Below, one piece after another: positions 27,638-36,239 of a stretch of DNA of 50,894 bases. Within the stretch, counting starts at the first letter, position 1, and each line of letters starts with the position of its first letter. The notes under the pieces were generated by a model. The model was not told the origin of the DNA. It worked only from the letters and a program-made list of their open reading frames with translations, and did no database searches. The stretch lies in the NCBI GenBank assembly GCA_029907045.1, contig JARYMR010000001.1:1-50894 (forward strand). Reading direction: 5' to 3'. The stretch comes from Candidatus Bathyarchaeota archaeon. GTDB taxonomy: Archaea > Thermoproteota > Bathyarchaeia > Bathyarchaeales > UBA233. A program made the translations under genes and the position numbers.

Positions 27638-28576
27638 ATGGAGAAGTTAAAAGTAGCCTTCTATTGGGCTGCAAGCTGCGGAGGCTGCGAAATCGCCGTT
27701 TTAGACATAAACGAAAAAATTCTCGATGTAGTAGCAAAAGCGGACATTGTCTTTTGGCCTGTTGCCATGGACATAAAATACAAAGATGTCGAAGCTATGC
27801 CAGACAAAAGTATAGATGCGTGCTTCTTTAACGGCGCAATACGTAATAGCGAACAAGAGCATATGGCAAAACTGTTAAGACGGAAATCAAAGATTCTCGT
27901 AGCTTTCGGTTCATGCGCCTGTGATGGATGCGTTGTAGGGTTAGGAAACTTGTGGAATAAGAAGGCAATTTTTGAACGTGCATACTTTGAAACGCCCTCC
28001 ACCAAAAATCCGCAATCAATAACGCCTCAAACCAGCCTCAAAGTGAAAGAGGGAGAGCTTGAACTTCCAGAATTCTATGACACAGTAAAAACTTTAGCCC
28101 AAACAGTTGAAGTGGACTATTTCATTTCAGGCTGTCCGCCACCAGTTCCACGAATAATCGAAACCTTCGAAGCCATATTAAACGGTAAGCTACCTCCAAA
28201 AGGCTCAAGCTTCCTATTAAACAAATCCGTATGCGACGAATGCCCACGAGAGAAGAAGGACAGAAAACTTGCTCATGTAAAGAGAATCTACGAAATAGAC
28301 GACGACTTCAAAACATGCTTTTTAGACCAAGGAGTCATATGCATGGGTCCAGCAACCAGTGGCGGATGCGGCGCCCAATGTTTAAAGGCGAATATTCCAT
28401 GCACTGGTTGTGGCGGTCCAGCACCAAGGGTGGCTGATCAAGGCGCTGCCATGATAAGTGCCTTCGCCTCTATCGCAACTGAACCAAAAGTTATAGAGCA
28501 AGTCGTAGACCCCGTGGGAACTTTCTACAAGTATTCTCTTGCAAATTCCATTCTGCGGAGGAAGATGATTAAATGA
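27638..28576 (+). CDS. mvhG: [NiFe] hydrogenase small subunit, MvhG-like (copy 1)
   Basis: Carries the three Fe-S clusters that take electrons from the [NiFe] site. The 312-residue protein lacks a twin-arginine signal, as expected for a cytoplasmic group 3 enzyme. Cys14 and Cys17 in AASCGGCEIA start the proximal cluster, completed by FGSCACDGC and ISGCPPPVP. The medial and distal clusters use CDECPREK, GVICMGPATSGGCGAQC and PCTGCGGPAP. An extra cysteine pair in CACDGC is absent from copy 2. It heads the unit mvhG-mvhA-hdrA::mvhD-hdrC-hdrB, overlapping mvhA by 4 bases (ATGA). The first ~200 bases are nearly identical to copy 2 at 47687. Confidence 0.93.
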   Translation: MEKLKVAFYWAASCGGCEIAVLDINEKILDVVAKADIVFWPVAMDIKYKDVEAMPDKSIDACFFNGAIRNSEQEHMAKLLRRKSKILVAFGSCACDGCVVGLGNLWNKKAIFERAYFETPSTKNPQSITPQTSLKVKEGELELPEFYDTVKTLAQTVEVDYFISGCPPPVPRIIETFEAILNGKLPPKGSSFLLNKSVCDECPREKKDRKLAHVKRIYEIDDDFKTCFLDQGVICMGPATSGGCGAQCLKANIPCTGCGGPAPRVADQGAAMISAFASIATEPKVIEQVVDPVGTFYKYSLANSILRRKMIK

Positions 28577-30036
28577 AAGAAATAGTCATAAACCCAATTA
28601 CAAGGCTTGAAGGCCATGGAAAAATAACCATTTTCTTAGATGACCATGGAAATGTGGATGAAGCCTACTTCCAAGTTCCAGAGCTTAGAGGCTTCGAAAA
28701 ATTCTGTGAGGGAAGAAGGGCTGAAGACTTACCCATAATAACCACAAGAATTTGCGGAGTCTGCCCAGTAGCCCACCACATGGCTGGCGCAAAAGCTTTA
28801 GACGCTGCCTTCAATGTGGAACCACCAGAAACAGCAAAAAAACTTAGAGAACTCATGTACTGTGGTTATTACCTTTACGACCACACATTACACTTCTACT
28901 ATTTAGGAGCCCCAGACTTTGTCGTTGGACCAGATGCTCCCCCAGCTAAGAGAAACGTTCTCGGAGTGATAGAGAAAGTTGGTCTTGAAATAGGCAAGGA
29001 AGTTATAAAGCATAGGGCTTATGGACAAAAGATAACAGAAATCTTGGGCGGCAAGGCAACTCACCCCGTAAGCGCATGTGTGCCGGGCGGAATTGCAAAA
29101 CCTTTGTCTGAAGACGAAAGAGAAGAAATTGAAAAAATGGTGAGAAGCTTCATAGAATTCGCAAAATTCACCCTCAAAATCTTCGATGATGTAGTTCTAA
29201 AAAACACTAACTATGTAAACCTAATCAAAAGCGAACCATACACCCTAAAAACCTATTATATGGGAACAGTTGACAAAAATAACCACGTAAACTTTTACGA
29301 CGGCAAAGCTCGAGTTGTAGACCCGCAAGGAAAAGAATTCGTCAAATTCTCCCCCGAAGAATATTTAGACGTTATTGAAGAGCATGTTGAACCATGGACC
29401 TATGTTAAACTGCCCTACCTAAAAAAGGTTGGATGGAAAGGTCTGGTTGGCGGACAAGACAGCGGTCTCTACAGGGTGGGTCCCCTTGGAAGGCTTAATG
29501 CTGCGGAGGGCATGGCAACCCCCATAGCCCAAGCAGAATACGAAAGAATGTATGAGACTCTCGGCGGAAAACCTGTTCACCATACTTTGGCTTATCACTG
29601 GGCTAGAGTGATAGAACTCATGTATGCGGCTGAAAGAGCATTAGAATTGGTAACAGATCCGGAAATAATTGGAAAGGATATTAGAAACAAGCCTGGAAAA
29701 CCAGGTGAAGGCGTTGGAATAGTTGAAGCGGCAAGGGGCACCCTTATTCACCATTACCAACTGGATGAAAATGCCCTAGCAAAAAAAGTTAACTTAATAG
29801 TAGCTACAACCCACAATGCACCAAGCATCTGCATATCCGTGAAAAATGCAGCAAAAAGCCTCATAAAAAATGGCAAGGTTAATGATGGAATATTAAATAT
29901 GGTTGAAATGGCTTTTAGAGCTTATGACCCATGCTTTGCTTGCGCAACTCACCTGGCGATTGGAGAGATGCCATTAAAAATTGAAATTTACAATCATGAA
30001 AGGCAACTGTTAAAAACTATAAGGAGGGGGGAATGA
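28573..30036 (+). CDS. mvhA: [NiFe] hydrogenase large subunit, MvhA-like (copy 1)
   Basis: Catalytic subunit of an F420-non-reducing (group 3c-like) hydrogenase. The 487-residue protein has the four nickel-ligand cysteines in RICGVCPVAHH (Cys61/64) and DPCFACATH (Cys454/457). About 27 residues after His460 (LAIGEMPLKIEI onward) form the C-terminal peptide expected to be removed by a maturation protease. RLEGHGK near the start is the usual hydrogenase signature. The start overlaps mvhG and the end overlaps the HdrA gene, so the operon is tightly coupled. No protease gene adjoins this copy. The one at 50148 may serve both copies. Confidence 0.94.
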   Translation: MKEIVINPITRLEGHGKITIFLDDHGNVDEAYFQVPELRGFEKFCEGRRAEDLPIITTRICGVCPVAHHMAGAKALDAAFNVEPPETAKKLRELMYCGYYLYDHTLHFYYLGAPDFVVGPDAPPAKRNVLGVIEKVGLEIGKEVIKHRAYGQKITEILGGKATHPVSACVPGGIAKPLSEDEREEIEKMVRSFIEFAKFTLKIFDDVVLKNTNYVNLIKSEPYTLKTYYMGTVDKNNHVNFYDGKARVVDPQGKEFVKFSPEEYLDVIEEHVEPWTYVKLPYLKKVGWKGLVGGQDSGLYRVGPLGRLNAAEGMATPIAQAEYERMYETLGGKPVHHTLAYHWARVIELMYAAERALELVTDPEIIGKDIRNKPGKPGEGVGIVEAARGTLIHHYQLDENALAKKVNLIVATTHNAPSICISVKNAAKSLIKNGKVNDGILNMVEMAFRAYDPCFACATHLAIGEMPLKIEIYNHERQLLKTIRRGE

Positions 30037-32456
30037 AAATGGACAAAGTCAAAGTCGGCGTATTCCTTTCAGACTGTGGAAATCAACTATCCCAGATTCT
30101 CGACTTCTACGCCATAATCAATTATGTAAAGGAAGTCCCTAGCGTTGCACTCGTTGTAAGAGCCAGCGAATTTTGGCGCGGCGAAGGACTAAAAACCATC
30201 GTAGAAGCTGTTAAAGGCAAAAAGGTAAACCGAGTTGTTGTTGCAGAAACAATTCCAAAACTTAGCGAAATAAACATTCTAGAAGCTGTGGAAAAGGCCG
30301 GACTTAACCCGTATTTAACGGAGATAATAGACTTAAAAGACCATTGTGCTTGGCCCCATAAAGACTCTCCCAAAGAAGCTACAGAAAAAGCTAAAGCAAT
30401 GCTTTTGGCTGCCATTGAACGGGCTAAACTTCTCGAACCCGTAGAGAAGCTTGAGTTTCCGGCAACCAAATCCGTTTTGGTCATAGGCGGGGGTATAGCT
30501 GGAATGCAAGCGGCTGAAGATCTGGCGGAAATGGGATTTGAAGTATATTTAATCGAGAAAGAACCTTTTCTTGGAGGTTTGGCTGCCCGTGCTGGGCGTT
30601 TCTTCCCAACGGACGATTGTGCCATATGCATACAGTCTCCAACATCAGACGTAAAAAATGTGACCCATACCTCTCGGAAGTGCGTTTACCGTTCAGGTTT
30701 CACGGAAATTCCAAACTTGAACGTGCTGACAAATTCGAAGGTTTTGAAAGTTGAAGGCGTTCCAGGAAATTATAAGGTTACAATAGAGATGAAGCCAAGA
30801 TACGTTAATGAAGAAAAATGTGTTGCGTGCAATTTATGCACAACCGTTTGTCCCGTGGAAATTCCAGACGCATACAACGCACTTCTTAAAAAGCGTAAAG
30901 CCATATACATAAACACGCCACTAGTTTATCCGCCAGTTTATGCCATTGATGCCAGCGCCTGCAAATTTGATGAATGCGCCAAATGCGTTGAAATCTGCCC
31001 AACAAAAGCCATAGAATTAACCCAGAAAAGCAAGAAAATAACGTTAAATGTGGGCAGTATAATAGTTGCCACAGGCTTTAAAGAGTATGACCCCAGCGTC
31101 ATAAAGGAATACCATTACGGCGAATACCCAGACGTAATAACACAGCTTGAACTGGCAAGGATGATTGACGGCTTTGGTCCCACAAAGGGCATGATAATCA
31201 AACCTTCAGATGGGAAACCAGCCAAAAGAATAGTCTTTGTGCAATGTGTGGGTTCAAGGGATAGACGTTGGAATCCATGGTGTTCAAGTATCTGCTGCAT
31301 GATGTCGCTAAAACATGCCACGCTGATTAAGTCAGCCTATCCAAACACTGATGTTACCATATGCTACATTGATATAAGAACAACTGGAAGAGAACACGAA
31401 TATTATTATGAACGAGCAAGAGAAATGGGAGTAAAATTCGTGAAGGGCAGACCCACTGAAATTTTGCATGACCCAGAAGCGAACGTTTTGGTCGTCGATG
31501 TTGAAGATGAGCTTCTGCGTAGATTTCTGGAATTGGAGGCGGATTTGGTGGTTTTGGCGCCTTCCATGATTCCAGCGGACGGCACAAAGGAGCTTGCTGA
31601 AATTTTAGGCTTAGAATTGGATGAGGATGGCTTCTTTAAGGAATATAACGCCAAGCTTAGACCAACAGAAACCAAAAAGAGGGGAATTTTCCTCTGCGGT
31701 GGAGCCACATTTCCAAAGGATGCTCCAACAACATCCCTCCAAGCTCATTCAGCAGCTATGAAAGCCGCCAAATTCCTAAACATGGGCAAGATAGTTAAAG
31801 ACCAAAGAACCGCTGTGGTAAATGAAGAATATTGTGGCGACTGCGAATTCTGTCCAGTCACTTGTCCCTTTGGCGCCATAACTTTGACGCCTAAAAACGA
31901 TGGACATTTTGTTGCAAAAATCTCTGACCTCCTATGCGAAGGATGCGGCGTCTGTGTAGGTACATGTCCAGTTAACGCCATTGAACTTAGACATTTCAAA
32001 CAAAACCAAATTTTAGCCCAAATGAGAGCCTTACTTTCCATAAATGGAACATCAAAACCATTAGTTCTAGCCATAACATGCTCAGAATGCGGAAATGCAG
32101 CTGTGGATTCTTCTGGCATGGCTATGATGCAATATCCAGCTAACGTGAGAATAATGAGGGTTCCATGCACTGGAATTTTGCAGGTTCAGCAAATCCTTGA
32201 AGCCTTTAAGGCTGGCGCCCAAGGCGTTATGGTTGTTGGATGCAAAACTGACGGTTGCCACTATGAGGTTGGAAGTCAAATAGCCCAAAGAAAAGTGGAA
32301 TTGGCGAAAATTTTGCTTAAAGAGTATGGCATAGAACCCGAGCGGCTGGAAATGTTCAATATGGTTTACATTGAAGGAGACAAATTCGCCGAAGCAGCAA
32401 AAATGATGACAGAAAGAGTGGAGAAACTCGGGTCAATCCAAATAACATCTTTATAG
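30033..32456 (+). CDS. hdrA: HdrA-MvhD fusion protein
   Basis: An 807-residue electron-bifurcating flavoprotein with the hydrogenase-linking MvhD domain fused to its C-terminus. FAD motif VIGGGIAGMQAAEDLAEMG near 150. The inserted ferredoxin pair reads CVACNLCTTVCP and CKFDECAKCVEICP. C-terminal ferredoxins are CGDCEFCPVTCP and CEGCGVCVGTCP. The MvhD domain (about 675-800) keeps its cysteines in TCSECGNA, VPCTG and GCKTDGCHY, so its [2Fe-2S] should form. The N-terminal HdrA domain has lost cysteines conserved in the other copies (FLSDCG for FVCECG, AETIPK for ASCTPR). It overlaps mvhA by 4 bases, with hdrC 15 bases downstream. GGAGGGGGG precedes the start, and ATG 30039 is an alternative. Confidence 0.92.
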   Translation: MKMDKVKVGVFLSDCGNQLSQILDFYAIINYVKEVPSVALVVRASEFWRGEGLKTIVEAVKGKKVNRVVVAETIPKLSEINILEAVEKAGLNPYLTEIIDLKDHCAWPHKDSPKEATEKAKAMLLAAIERAKLLEPVEKLEFPATKSVLVIGGGIAGMQAAEDLAEMGFEVYLIEKEPFLGGLAARAGRFFPTDDCAICIQSPTSDVKNVTHTSRKCVYRSGFTEIPNLNVLTNSKVLKVEGVPGNYKVTIEMKPRYVNEEKCVACNLCTTVCPVEIPDAYNALLKKRKAIYINTPLVYPPVYAIDASACKFDECAKCVEICPTKAIELTQKSKKITLNVGSIIVATGFKEYDPSVIKEYHYGEYPDVITQLELARMIDGFGPTKGMIIKPSDGKPAKRIVFVQCVGSRDRRWNPWCSSICCMMSLKHATLIKSAYPNTDVTICYIDIRTTGREHEYYYERAREMGVKFVKGRPTEILHDPEANVLVVDVEDELLRRFLELEADLVVLAPSMIPADGTKELAEILGLELDEDGFFKEYNAKLRPTETKKRGIFLCGGATFPKDAPTTSLQAHSAAMKAAKFLNMGKIVKDQRTAVVNEEYCGDCEFCPVTCPFGAITLTPKNDGHFVAKISDLLCEGCGVCVGTCPVNAIELRHFKQNQILAQMRALLSINGTSKPLVLAITCSECGNAAVDSSGMAMMQYPANVRIMRVPCTGILQVQQILEAFKAGAQGVMVVGCKTDGCHYEVGSQIAQRKVELAKILLKEYGIEPERLEMFNMVYIEGDKFAEAAKMMTERVEKLGSIQITSL

Positions 32457-32471
32457 TGGAGATAACTGGAA

Positions 32472-32981
32472 ATGGCGCAAGAAAAAACCTCTCCAAAAAA
32501 TTTTTCTAAAGAGATAACCAGCCGACTTGGCGGCGAAACAATAACCTTCTGCTATCAGTGTGGAACTTGCGCCAGCAGTTGTCCAGTTGCCAAAATCACG
32601 GAAAAGTTTAATCCAAGAGAGGTTATTAGATTGGCGCTTTTGGGAATGCGTGATGAGGTTTTGTCTGGAGATGCCATTTGGCTTTGTTCCTCATGCTACA
32701 ATTGCCAAGAACGCTGTCCCCAGAAAGTTGAAATAGCCGATGTTATTTACGCCTTAAGAAATATAGCCATCAGAGAAGGGCATGTCCCAAACATTTATTC
32801 AGAGTTTGCTGCTGGGCTGATGAGTGAGGGGCGTATAGTTCCAATTTCTAAATTTTTAGAAAAGAAAAGACCAGAATACGGTTTGCCACCACTAAAACCA
32901 GCAGGCGTTGACGCTATAAGAAAGATTCTTTCCGCCACTGGTTTTGACAAGATTCAATTCAAAAAAGGTGAGACATCATGA
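32472..32981 (+). CDS. hdrC: Heterodisulfide reductase subunit C (copy 1)
   Basis: HdrC passes electrons from HdrA to HdrB through two [4Fe-4S] clusters. The 169-residue protein has CYQCGTCASSCP near residue 29 and LCSSCYNCQERCP near residue 72, both canonical. The following helical region (YALRNIAIREGHVP) matches the family. The start follows GGAG, and the end overlaps hdrB by 4 bases (ATGA). It is encoded in order after the HdrA-MvhD fusion, as in methanogen hdrCB arrangements. Confidence 0.93.
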   Translation: MAQEKTSPKNFSKEITSRLGGETITFCYQCGTCASSCPVAKITEKFNPREVIRLALLGMRDEVLSGDAIWLCSSCYNCQERCPQKVEIADVIYALRNIAIREGHVPNIYSEFAAGLMSEGRIVPISKFLEKKRPEYGLPPLKPAGVDAIRKILSATGFDKIQFKKGETS

Positions 32982-33853
32982 CAACTTATGCGTTATTCCT
33001 TGGCTGCACCATACCCGCCCGCCAGCCCCATTATGAATTATCCGCAAGGAAAGCATTAACAAAATTGGGAATAGAACTTGTCGACTTAGATAATATGACA
33101 TGCTGTGCTCCACCACCGCTACAATCAATAGATTTAGAAACAAGCTTAGCAATTGCCGCCCACAACATTTGCATAGCTGAAGAAGCAGACCTAAACATAG
33201 TTACCCTTTGCACAGGCTGTTTCGAATCCTTGGCAATGGCGAACGCCATATTAAAAAAGAATGAAGAACTGAAAGCGAAAGTTAACAAAATCCTTTCCAA
33301 TGTTGGGAAAGAATTCAAGGGCAACAAGGAAGTTAGGCATTATCTTCAAGTTTTGATAAATGATGTGGGCTTAAAGCGCTTAGAAAAGAGTGCAGTTAAA
33401 AAATTGAATAACTTGAAGGTGGCTTCTTTTTCTGGTTGTCATCTTCTCAGACCAAGCGCCCTCTTAAAATTTGACGACCCAGAACGACCAAAAATCTTCG
33501 ATGACCTCATTGAAGCCTTAGGCGCAAAAAGCATTTGGTATCGAAACAAGCTAAAATGTTGTGGAGGACTTTTAAGGGGTTATGCTGATGATGTTGCCTT
33601 AGCCATTGCAAAAGATAAAATTGTAAACGCCACTAGGGCTGGTGCCGATTGCATATCAACCCTTTGCCCATTCTGCTTCTTAACCTTAGACTTGGGACAG
33701 ATGCTTATAAAATCCACCTTCAAAGAAGAATATAACATGCCAATCATCCACTACTCAGAACTTTTAAGCCTAAGTTTGGGAATAGACCCGAAAGAGCTTG
33801 CCCTTGACTTTCACAAGGTAAAAGTGGACCCTGCGCTGAACAAGATAGGTTAA
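32978..33853 (+). CDS. hdrB: Heterodisulfide reductase subunit B (copy 1)
   Basis: HdrB holds two non-cubane [4Fe-4S] clusters that reduce a disulfide, or another two-electron acceptor in non-methanogens. The 291-residue protein has two CCG domains. The first reads FLGCTIPAR, MTCCAPPPL and TLCTGC. The second reads FSGCHLLRP, LKCCGGLLR and CPFC. All ten expected cysteines appear present. It closes the five-gene hydrogenase-Hdr unit. The natural oxidant is unknown because no CoM or CoB pathway genes are in the window. The start is coupled to hdrC behind AAAGGTGAG. Confidence 0.93.
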   Translation: MTTYALFLGCTIPARQPHYELSARKALTKLGIELVDLDNMTCCAPPPLQSIDLETSLAIAAHNICIAEEADLNIVTLCTGCFESLAMANAILKKNEELKAKVNKILSNVGKEFKGNKEVRHYLQVLINDVGLKRLEKSAVKKLNNLKVASFSGCHLLRPSALLKFDDPERPKIFDDLIEALGAKSIWYRNKLKCCGGLLRGYADDVALAIAKDKIVNATRAGADCISTLCPFCFLTLDLGQMLIKSTFKEEYNMPIIHYSELLSLSLGIDPKELALDFHKVKVDPALNKIG

Positions 33854-33868
33854 GTTTTGTCTTTATGA

Positions 33869-34117
33869 ATGGAAAGCGTTAATAGTTTGAAGCTTCACCA
33901 AAATTTTGGGAAGCATAAAATGAAAGTAGTTGCCTTAAAAGAGCATACTTGCTATTGTTGTGGAGAAACAATAAAAAAGGGTGAAGAATGCATCGCCTTA
34001 TTTGTAAATCCTTCTAACCCAGCCAAAAATGAATTTGATGTAATTTACACTTGCCTAAAATGTTTCGGAGAAGAAGCTTGCAAGGTTAGAATAGAGAAAA
34101 GAAAAGCAGTTCCATAA
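33869..34117 (+). CDS. Small cysteine-rich Zn-binding protein
   Basis: A protein of 82 residues from ATG 33869, or 65 from ATG 33920 (MKVVALKEH), which I consider the likelier start because the cysteine domain begins there and GGGAAG lies ahead. CYCCGETIKKGEEC and TCLKCFGEEAC give a treble-clef or zinc-ribbon-like arrangement. It begins 15 bases after hdrB on the same strand, so it may be cotranscribed with the hydrogenase-Hdr operon. The resemblance to PARP-type or HNH-like Zn knuckles is weak and I do not assign a function. Confidence 0.6.
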   Translation: MESVNSLKLHQNFGKHKMKVVALKEHTCYCCGETIKKGEECIALFVNPSNPAKNEFDVIYTCLKCFGEEACKVRIEKRKAVP

Positions 34118-34121
34118 CGCT

Positions 34122-34595
34122 TTAATTACTATTATTTACTTTTGGAATGTAAACTTCAAAAGCCTCATTATTATTGCACTTCATAATCATATCTTCAATT
34201 TTTAAACGCTCAACTGAAAGGTTTAGCTTCTGACATTCGTCAACGCAAACCTCTATTCCATTCGAATCTTTGTGGCATTTTTTCTTGCAAATTTCTAAAC
34301 CATCCACACTGGTGTGAACTGTAACTTTTTGGTCTTTGCAATGACATTGCATCAATATCTTAACGTAATTTTCATCTTCGAAAACATCAATTAATGGTTC
34401 TTCCAACTGTGGAAGAGGAATAAAATGTTTAACAGAGCTTGATTCAACCTGTTCGCTTATTATGTATTTTCTGTAAAGAAGACTTTCCATCGGTTCCACA
34501 ATAATATCGCTTTTTTCTTCATCTTCAGCAGTTTTCTTAGCTAAGACCTTGCAGAAAACATCTATGTTTCGTAATGCTTCTTCAAAATCATCCAA
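34122..34595 (-). CDS. Cysteine-containing Hsp20/GvpH-like protein, function unknown
   Basis: A 157-residue protein. Its central strand pattern EEPLIDVFEDENYVKILMQ resembles the start of the alpha-crystallin (Hsp20/GvpH) domain, but the glycine/hydrophobic motifs of the core are replaced by a cysteine-rich stretch (QCHCKDQK, CKKKCHKDSNGIEVCVDEC). The N-terminal ~70 residues are acidic and helical. It starts at TTG 34595 behind GAGG with 8-base spacing. It converges on the small Zn protein (4-base gap). It could be a redox- or metal-sensing small heat-shock derivative, but this is speculation from strand pattern. Confidence 0.6.
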   Translation of the reverse strand: MDDFEEALRNIDVFCKVLAKKTAEDEEKSDIIVEPMESLLYRKYIISEQVESSSVKHFIPLPQLEEPLIDVFEDENYVKILMQCHCKDQKVTVHTSVDGLEICKKKCHKDSNGIEVCVDECQKLNLSVERLKIEDMIMKCNNNEAFEVYIPKVNNSN

Positions 34596-34677
34596 GATTT
34601 CGGCCTCGTATTTATATTATTTACTTTTATCCTTTTAAGGCTTCTTATGTTATAAATAGCGCACAAATGATTTACGC

Positions 34678-35754
34678 TTATACCTTCTTTTTCGCTGGCA
34701 ATGGAGCAGTTCGAACATGCTTCACCACCCGAATAATATGCTCCACATCTTTTCTCGGCTGCTCTAACGCCCTATTTATCGCTATATCCGCAATTGTCGC
34801 CCCTTTATCTGCAATCTTGTTCAAGCAAGAAATATTCGCTCTTAAATATGGAATTTCAGGAGCTTCTCGCATAAGTTTTTCAGCTTCCATTTCAAGTACG
34901 TTCCTCATTTCCAGCACTCCATTTGCAACCTTGAGGTCTCGGGTGAAGATGCAGTCTAAGGCTTTTTGAAATATGGTTTGTGTTAACTCGCCCATATGAT
35001 AAATTCTTTCCACAATCTCTTTTGGAATTCTGTCCCTGTATGGTTCCAATTCAACAATTTTTCTTGCTATGTCCTCGGAGTAGTCCGCGATTAACTCTAA
35101 ATATTGCAATATGAGACGGGTGGCGGGAATGAAGAGGATGTCTGTTGCGCCTATCTGCTCTGCCACAGCGGGTTTTGCTTGTGCAGAGAGGAGCAAACGC
35201 ACAGCTAAATAGTAGATGGTGTCTGCTTCGTCTTCTCGGCTTATTGCTTCCTTCGCTAAAGAATAGTTTTTCTCCAAGAAGGCTTGCATGGCCTCAGACA
35301 AAATTGTTGAGGCAATTAGGGACAAGCGTCTAATGAGCATGTCAAGTTTGAACTTGGCGGGGTCCACAGAACATTGCAATAGAATATTGTTTGGTGTTTC
35401 TTCCAGAATGCCTAAACCGATGAGTTTTCGGACAATTCTTCTAATTTCATCCACATGCGCCTTCCCTATTCTACTTGAAGACGTTACTCTTATAACATCC
35501 CTTCCCAGAATATAGCTTCCCACAATTATTCTTTCCAGCATGCCTTGCTCATCGCAAGCATCAGCATTTATTACGTATTCTTCAGCTTCCTCTTTCAGCG
35601 CCATTTGGCTTGGCACAATCTTTAATGTGCCGTCTCTTTCAGGTACGAGGAAGACAAGGTCTCCGGGGTTGATATTGTTTTGTTTTGCCCATTCGCTTGG
35701 TAGCGAAACGGTCATTGTTGAGTATCCTACTTTTTGAACTTTTCTGCTTTCCAA
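34678..35754 (-). CDS. AbrB-PhoU fusion regulator
   Basis: A 358-residue protein with an N-terminal SpoVT/AbrB DNA-binding domain (STMTVSLPSEWAKQNNINPG near 12-31) followed by two PhoU-like helical bundles. This archaeal architecture is usually annotated as phosphate uptake regulator. No Pst transport genes are in the window, so its targets are unknown. It starts at TTG 35754, 8 bases after AAGGA, with TATA-like GCATATAAAAC about 35-45 bases upstream. An inverted repeat ATATGC-N5-GCATAT overlaps that box, and a near copy lies before the RHH-GcvH gene, so the two genes may share a regulator. Confidence 0.85.
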   Translation of the reverse strand: MESRKVQKVGYSTMTVSLPSEWAKQNNINPGDLVFLVPERDGTLKIVPSQMALKEEAEEYVINADACDEQGMLERIIVGSYILGRDVIRVTSSSRIGKAHVDEIRRIVRKLIGLGILEETPNNILLQCSVDPAKFKLDMLIRRLSLIASTILSEAMQAFLEKNYSLAKEAISREDEADTIYYLAVRLLLSAQAKPAVAEQIGATDILFIPATRLILQYLELIADYSEDIARKIVELEPYRDRIPKEIVERIYHMGELTQTIFQKALDCIFTRDLKVANGVLEMRNVLEMEAEKLMREAPEIPYLRANISCLNKIADKGATIADIAINRALEQPRKDVEHIIRVVKHVRTAPLPAKKKV

Positions 35755-35770
35755 AATAGATTCCTTCGAT

Positions 35771-35810
35771 GGTATTTACTATTATTTGTTTTATATGCAT
35801 TACGCATATT
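35771..35810. promoter_or_regulatory. Shared operator-like element, copy 1
   Basis: The sequence starting GGTATTTACTATTAT and ending TATATGCATTACGCATAT contains the exact inverted repeat ATATGC-ATTAC-GCATAT. It overlaps the TATA region of the AbrB-PhoU gene (minus strand). A second copy with the same beginning and the same ATATGCATTA core lies at 36151-36190, some 380 bases away. Confidence 0.5.
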
Positions 35811-35903
35811 TCTACCGTTATGTTATGTATTAGCTAAATATTAAGGAAGAGAAAACATGTTTGACTTGAGTTGTTGTATAAAATTTTTTAAGAGGTAACT
35901 AGT

Positions 35904-36119
35904 ATGGAAAAGCCTATTAGGAGTATGGTTAAAGCCATTTCTTGGCGGATTGTTGCAACCCTAACTACGATATTATTGGTGGTGGTGTTCAGTAAGGATT
36001 TGGCGTTGGGCACCATTGTTGGCATTACTGAACTTGTCGTGAAAACTGTTGTTTATTATGTCCATGAGCGGGTTTGGAATTTATCGGATTTTGGCAGGGA
36101 AATCAAAAGCAAAGGGTAG
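35904..36119 (+). CDS. DUF2061 small membrane protein
   Basis: A 71-residue membrane protein. RSMVKAISWRIVATLTTILL is the DUF2061 signature, followed by two hydrophobic helices (about 15-35 and 38-55) and the conserved VYYVHERVWN end. Function in this family is unknown. The start follows AAGAGGT, with TATAAAA close upstream. It is divergent from the AbrB-PhoU gene, and the operator-like element copy 1 lies in between. Confidence 0.85.
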   Translation: MEKPIRSMVKAISWRIVATLTTILLVVVFSKDLALGTIVGITELVVKTVVYYVHERVWNLSDFGREIKSKG

Positions 36120-36150
36120 TAAAAAATGCAAGAGCGTGGTCTAAATATAT

Positions 36151-36192
36151 GGTATTTACTATTATAATGTGTATATGCATTAAGTATATATT
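36151..36192. promoter_or_regulatory. Shared operator-like element, copy 2, over the RHH-GcvH promoter
   Basis: The stretch repeats copy 1 (GGTATTTACTATTAT, then TATATGCATTA) with about eight differences over 40 bases. Its imperfect inverted repeat ATATGC-ATTAA-GTATAT merges into the TATA-like AAGTATATATTTAA at 36183-36196. AAAGGAGG at 36223-36230 and ATG 36240 follow, so the element would sit at the promoter of the RHH-GcvH gene. Confidence 0.5.
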
Positions 36193-36239
36193 TAATTCTT
36201 GCACTATATATCACTCAAGGTTAAAGGAGGTTGATAGAA

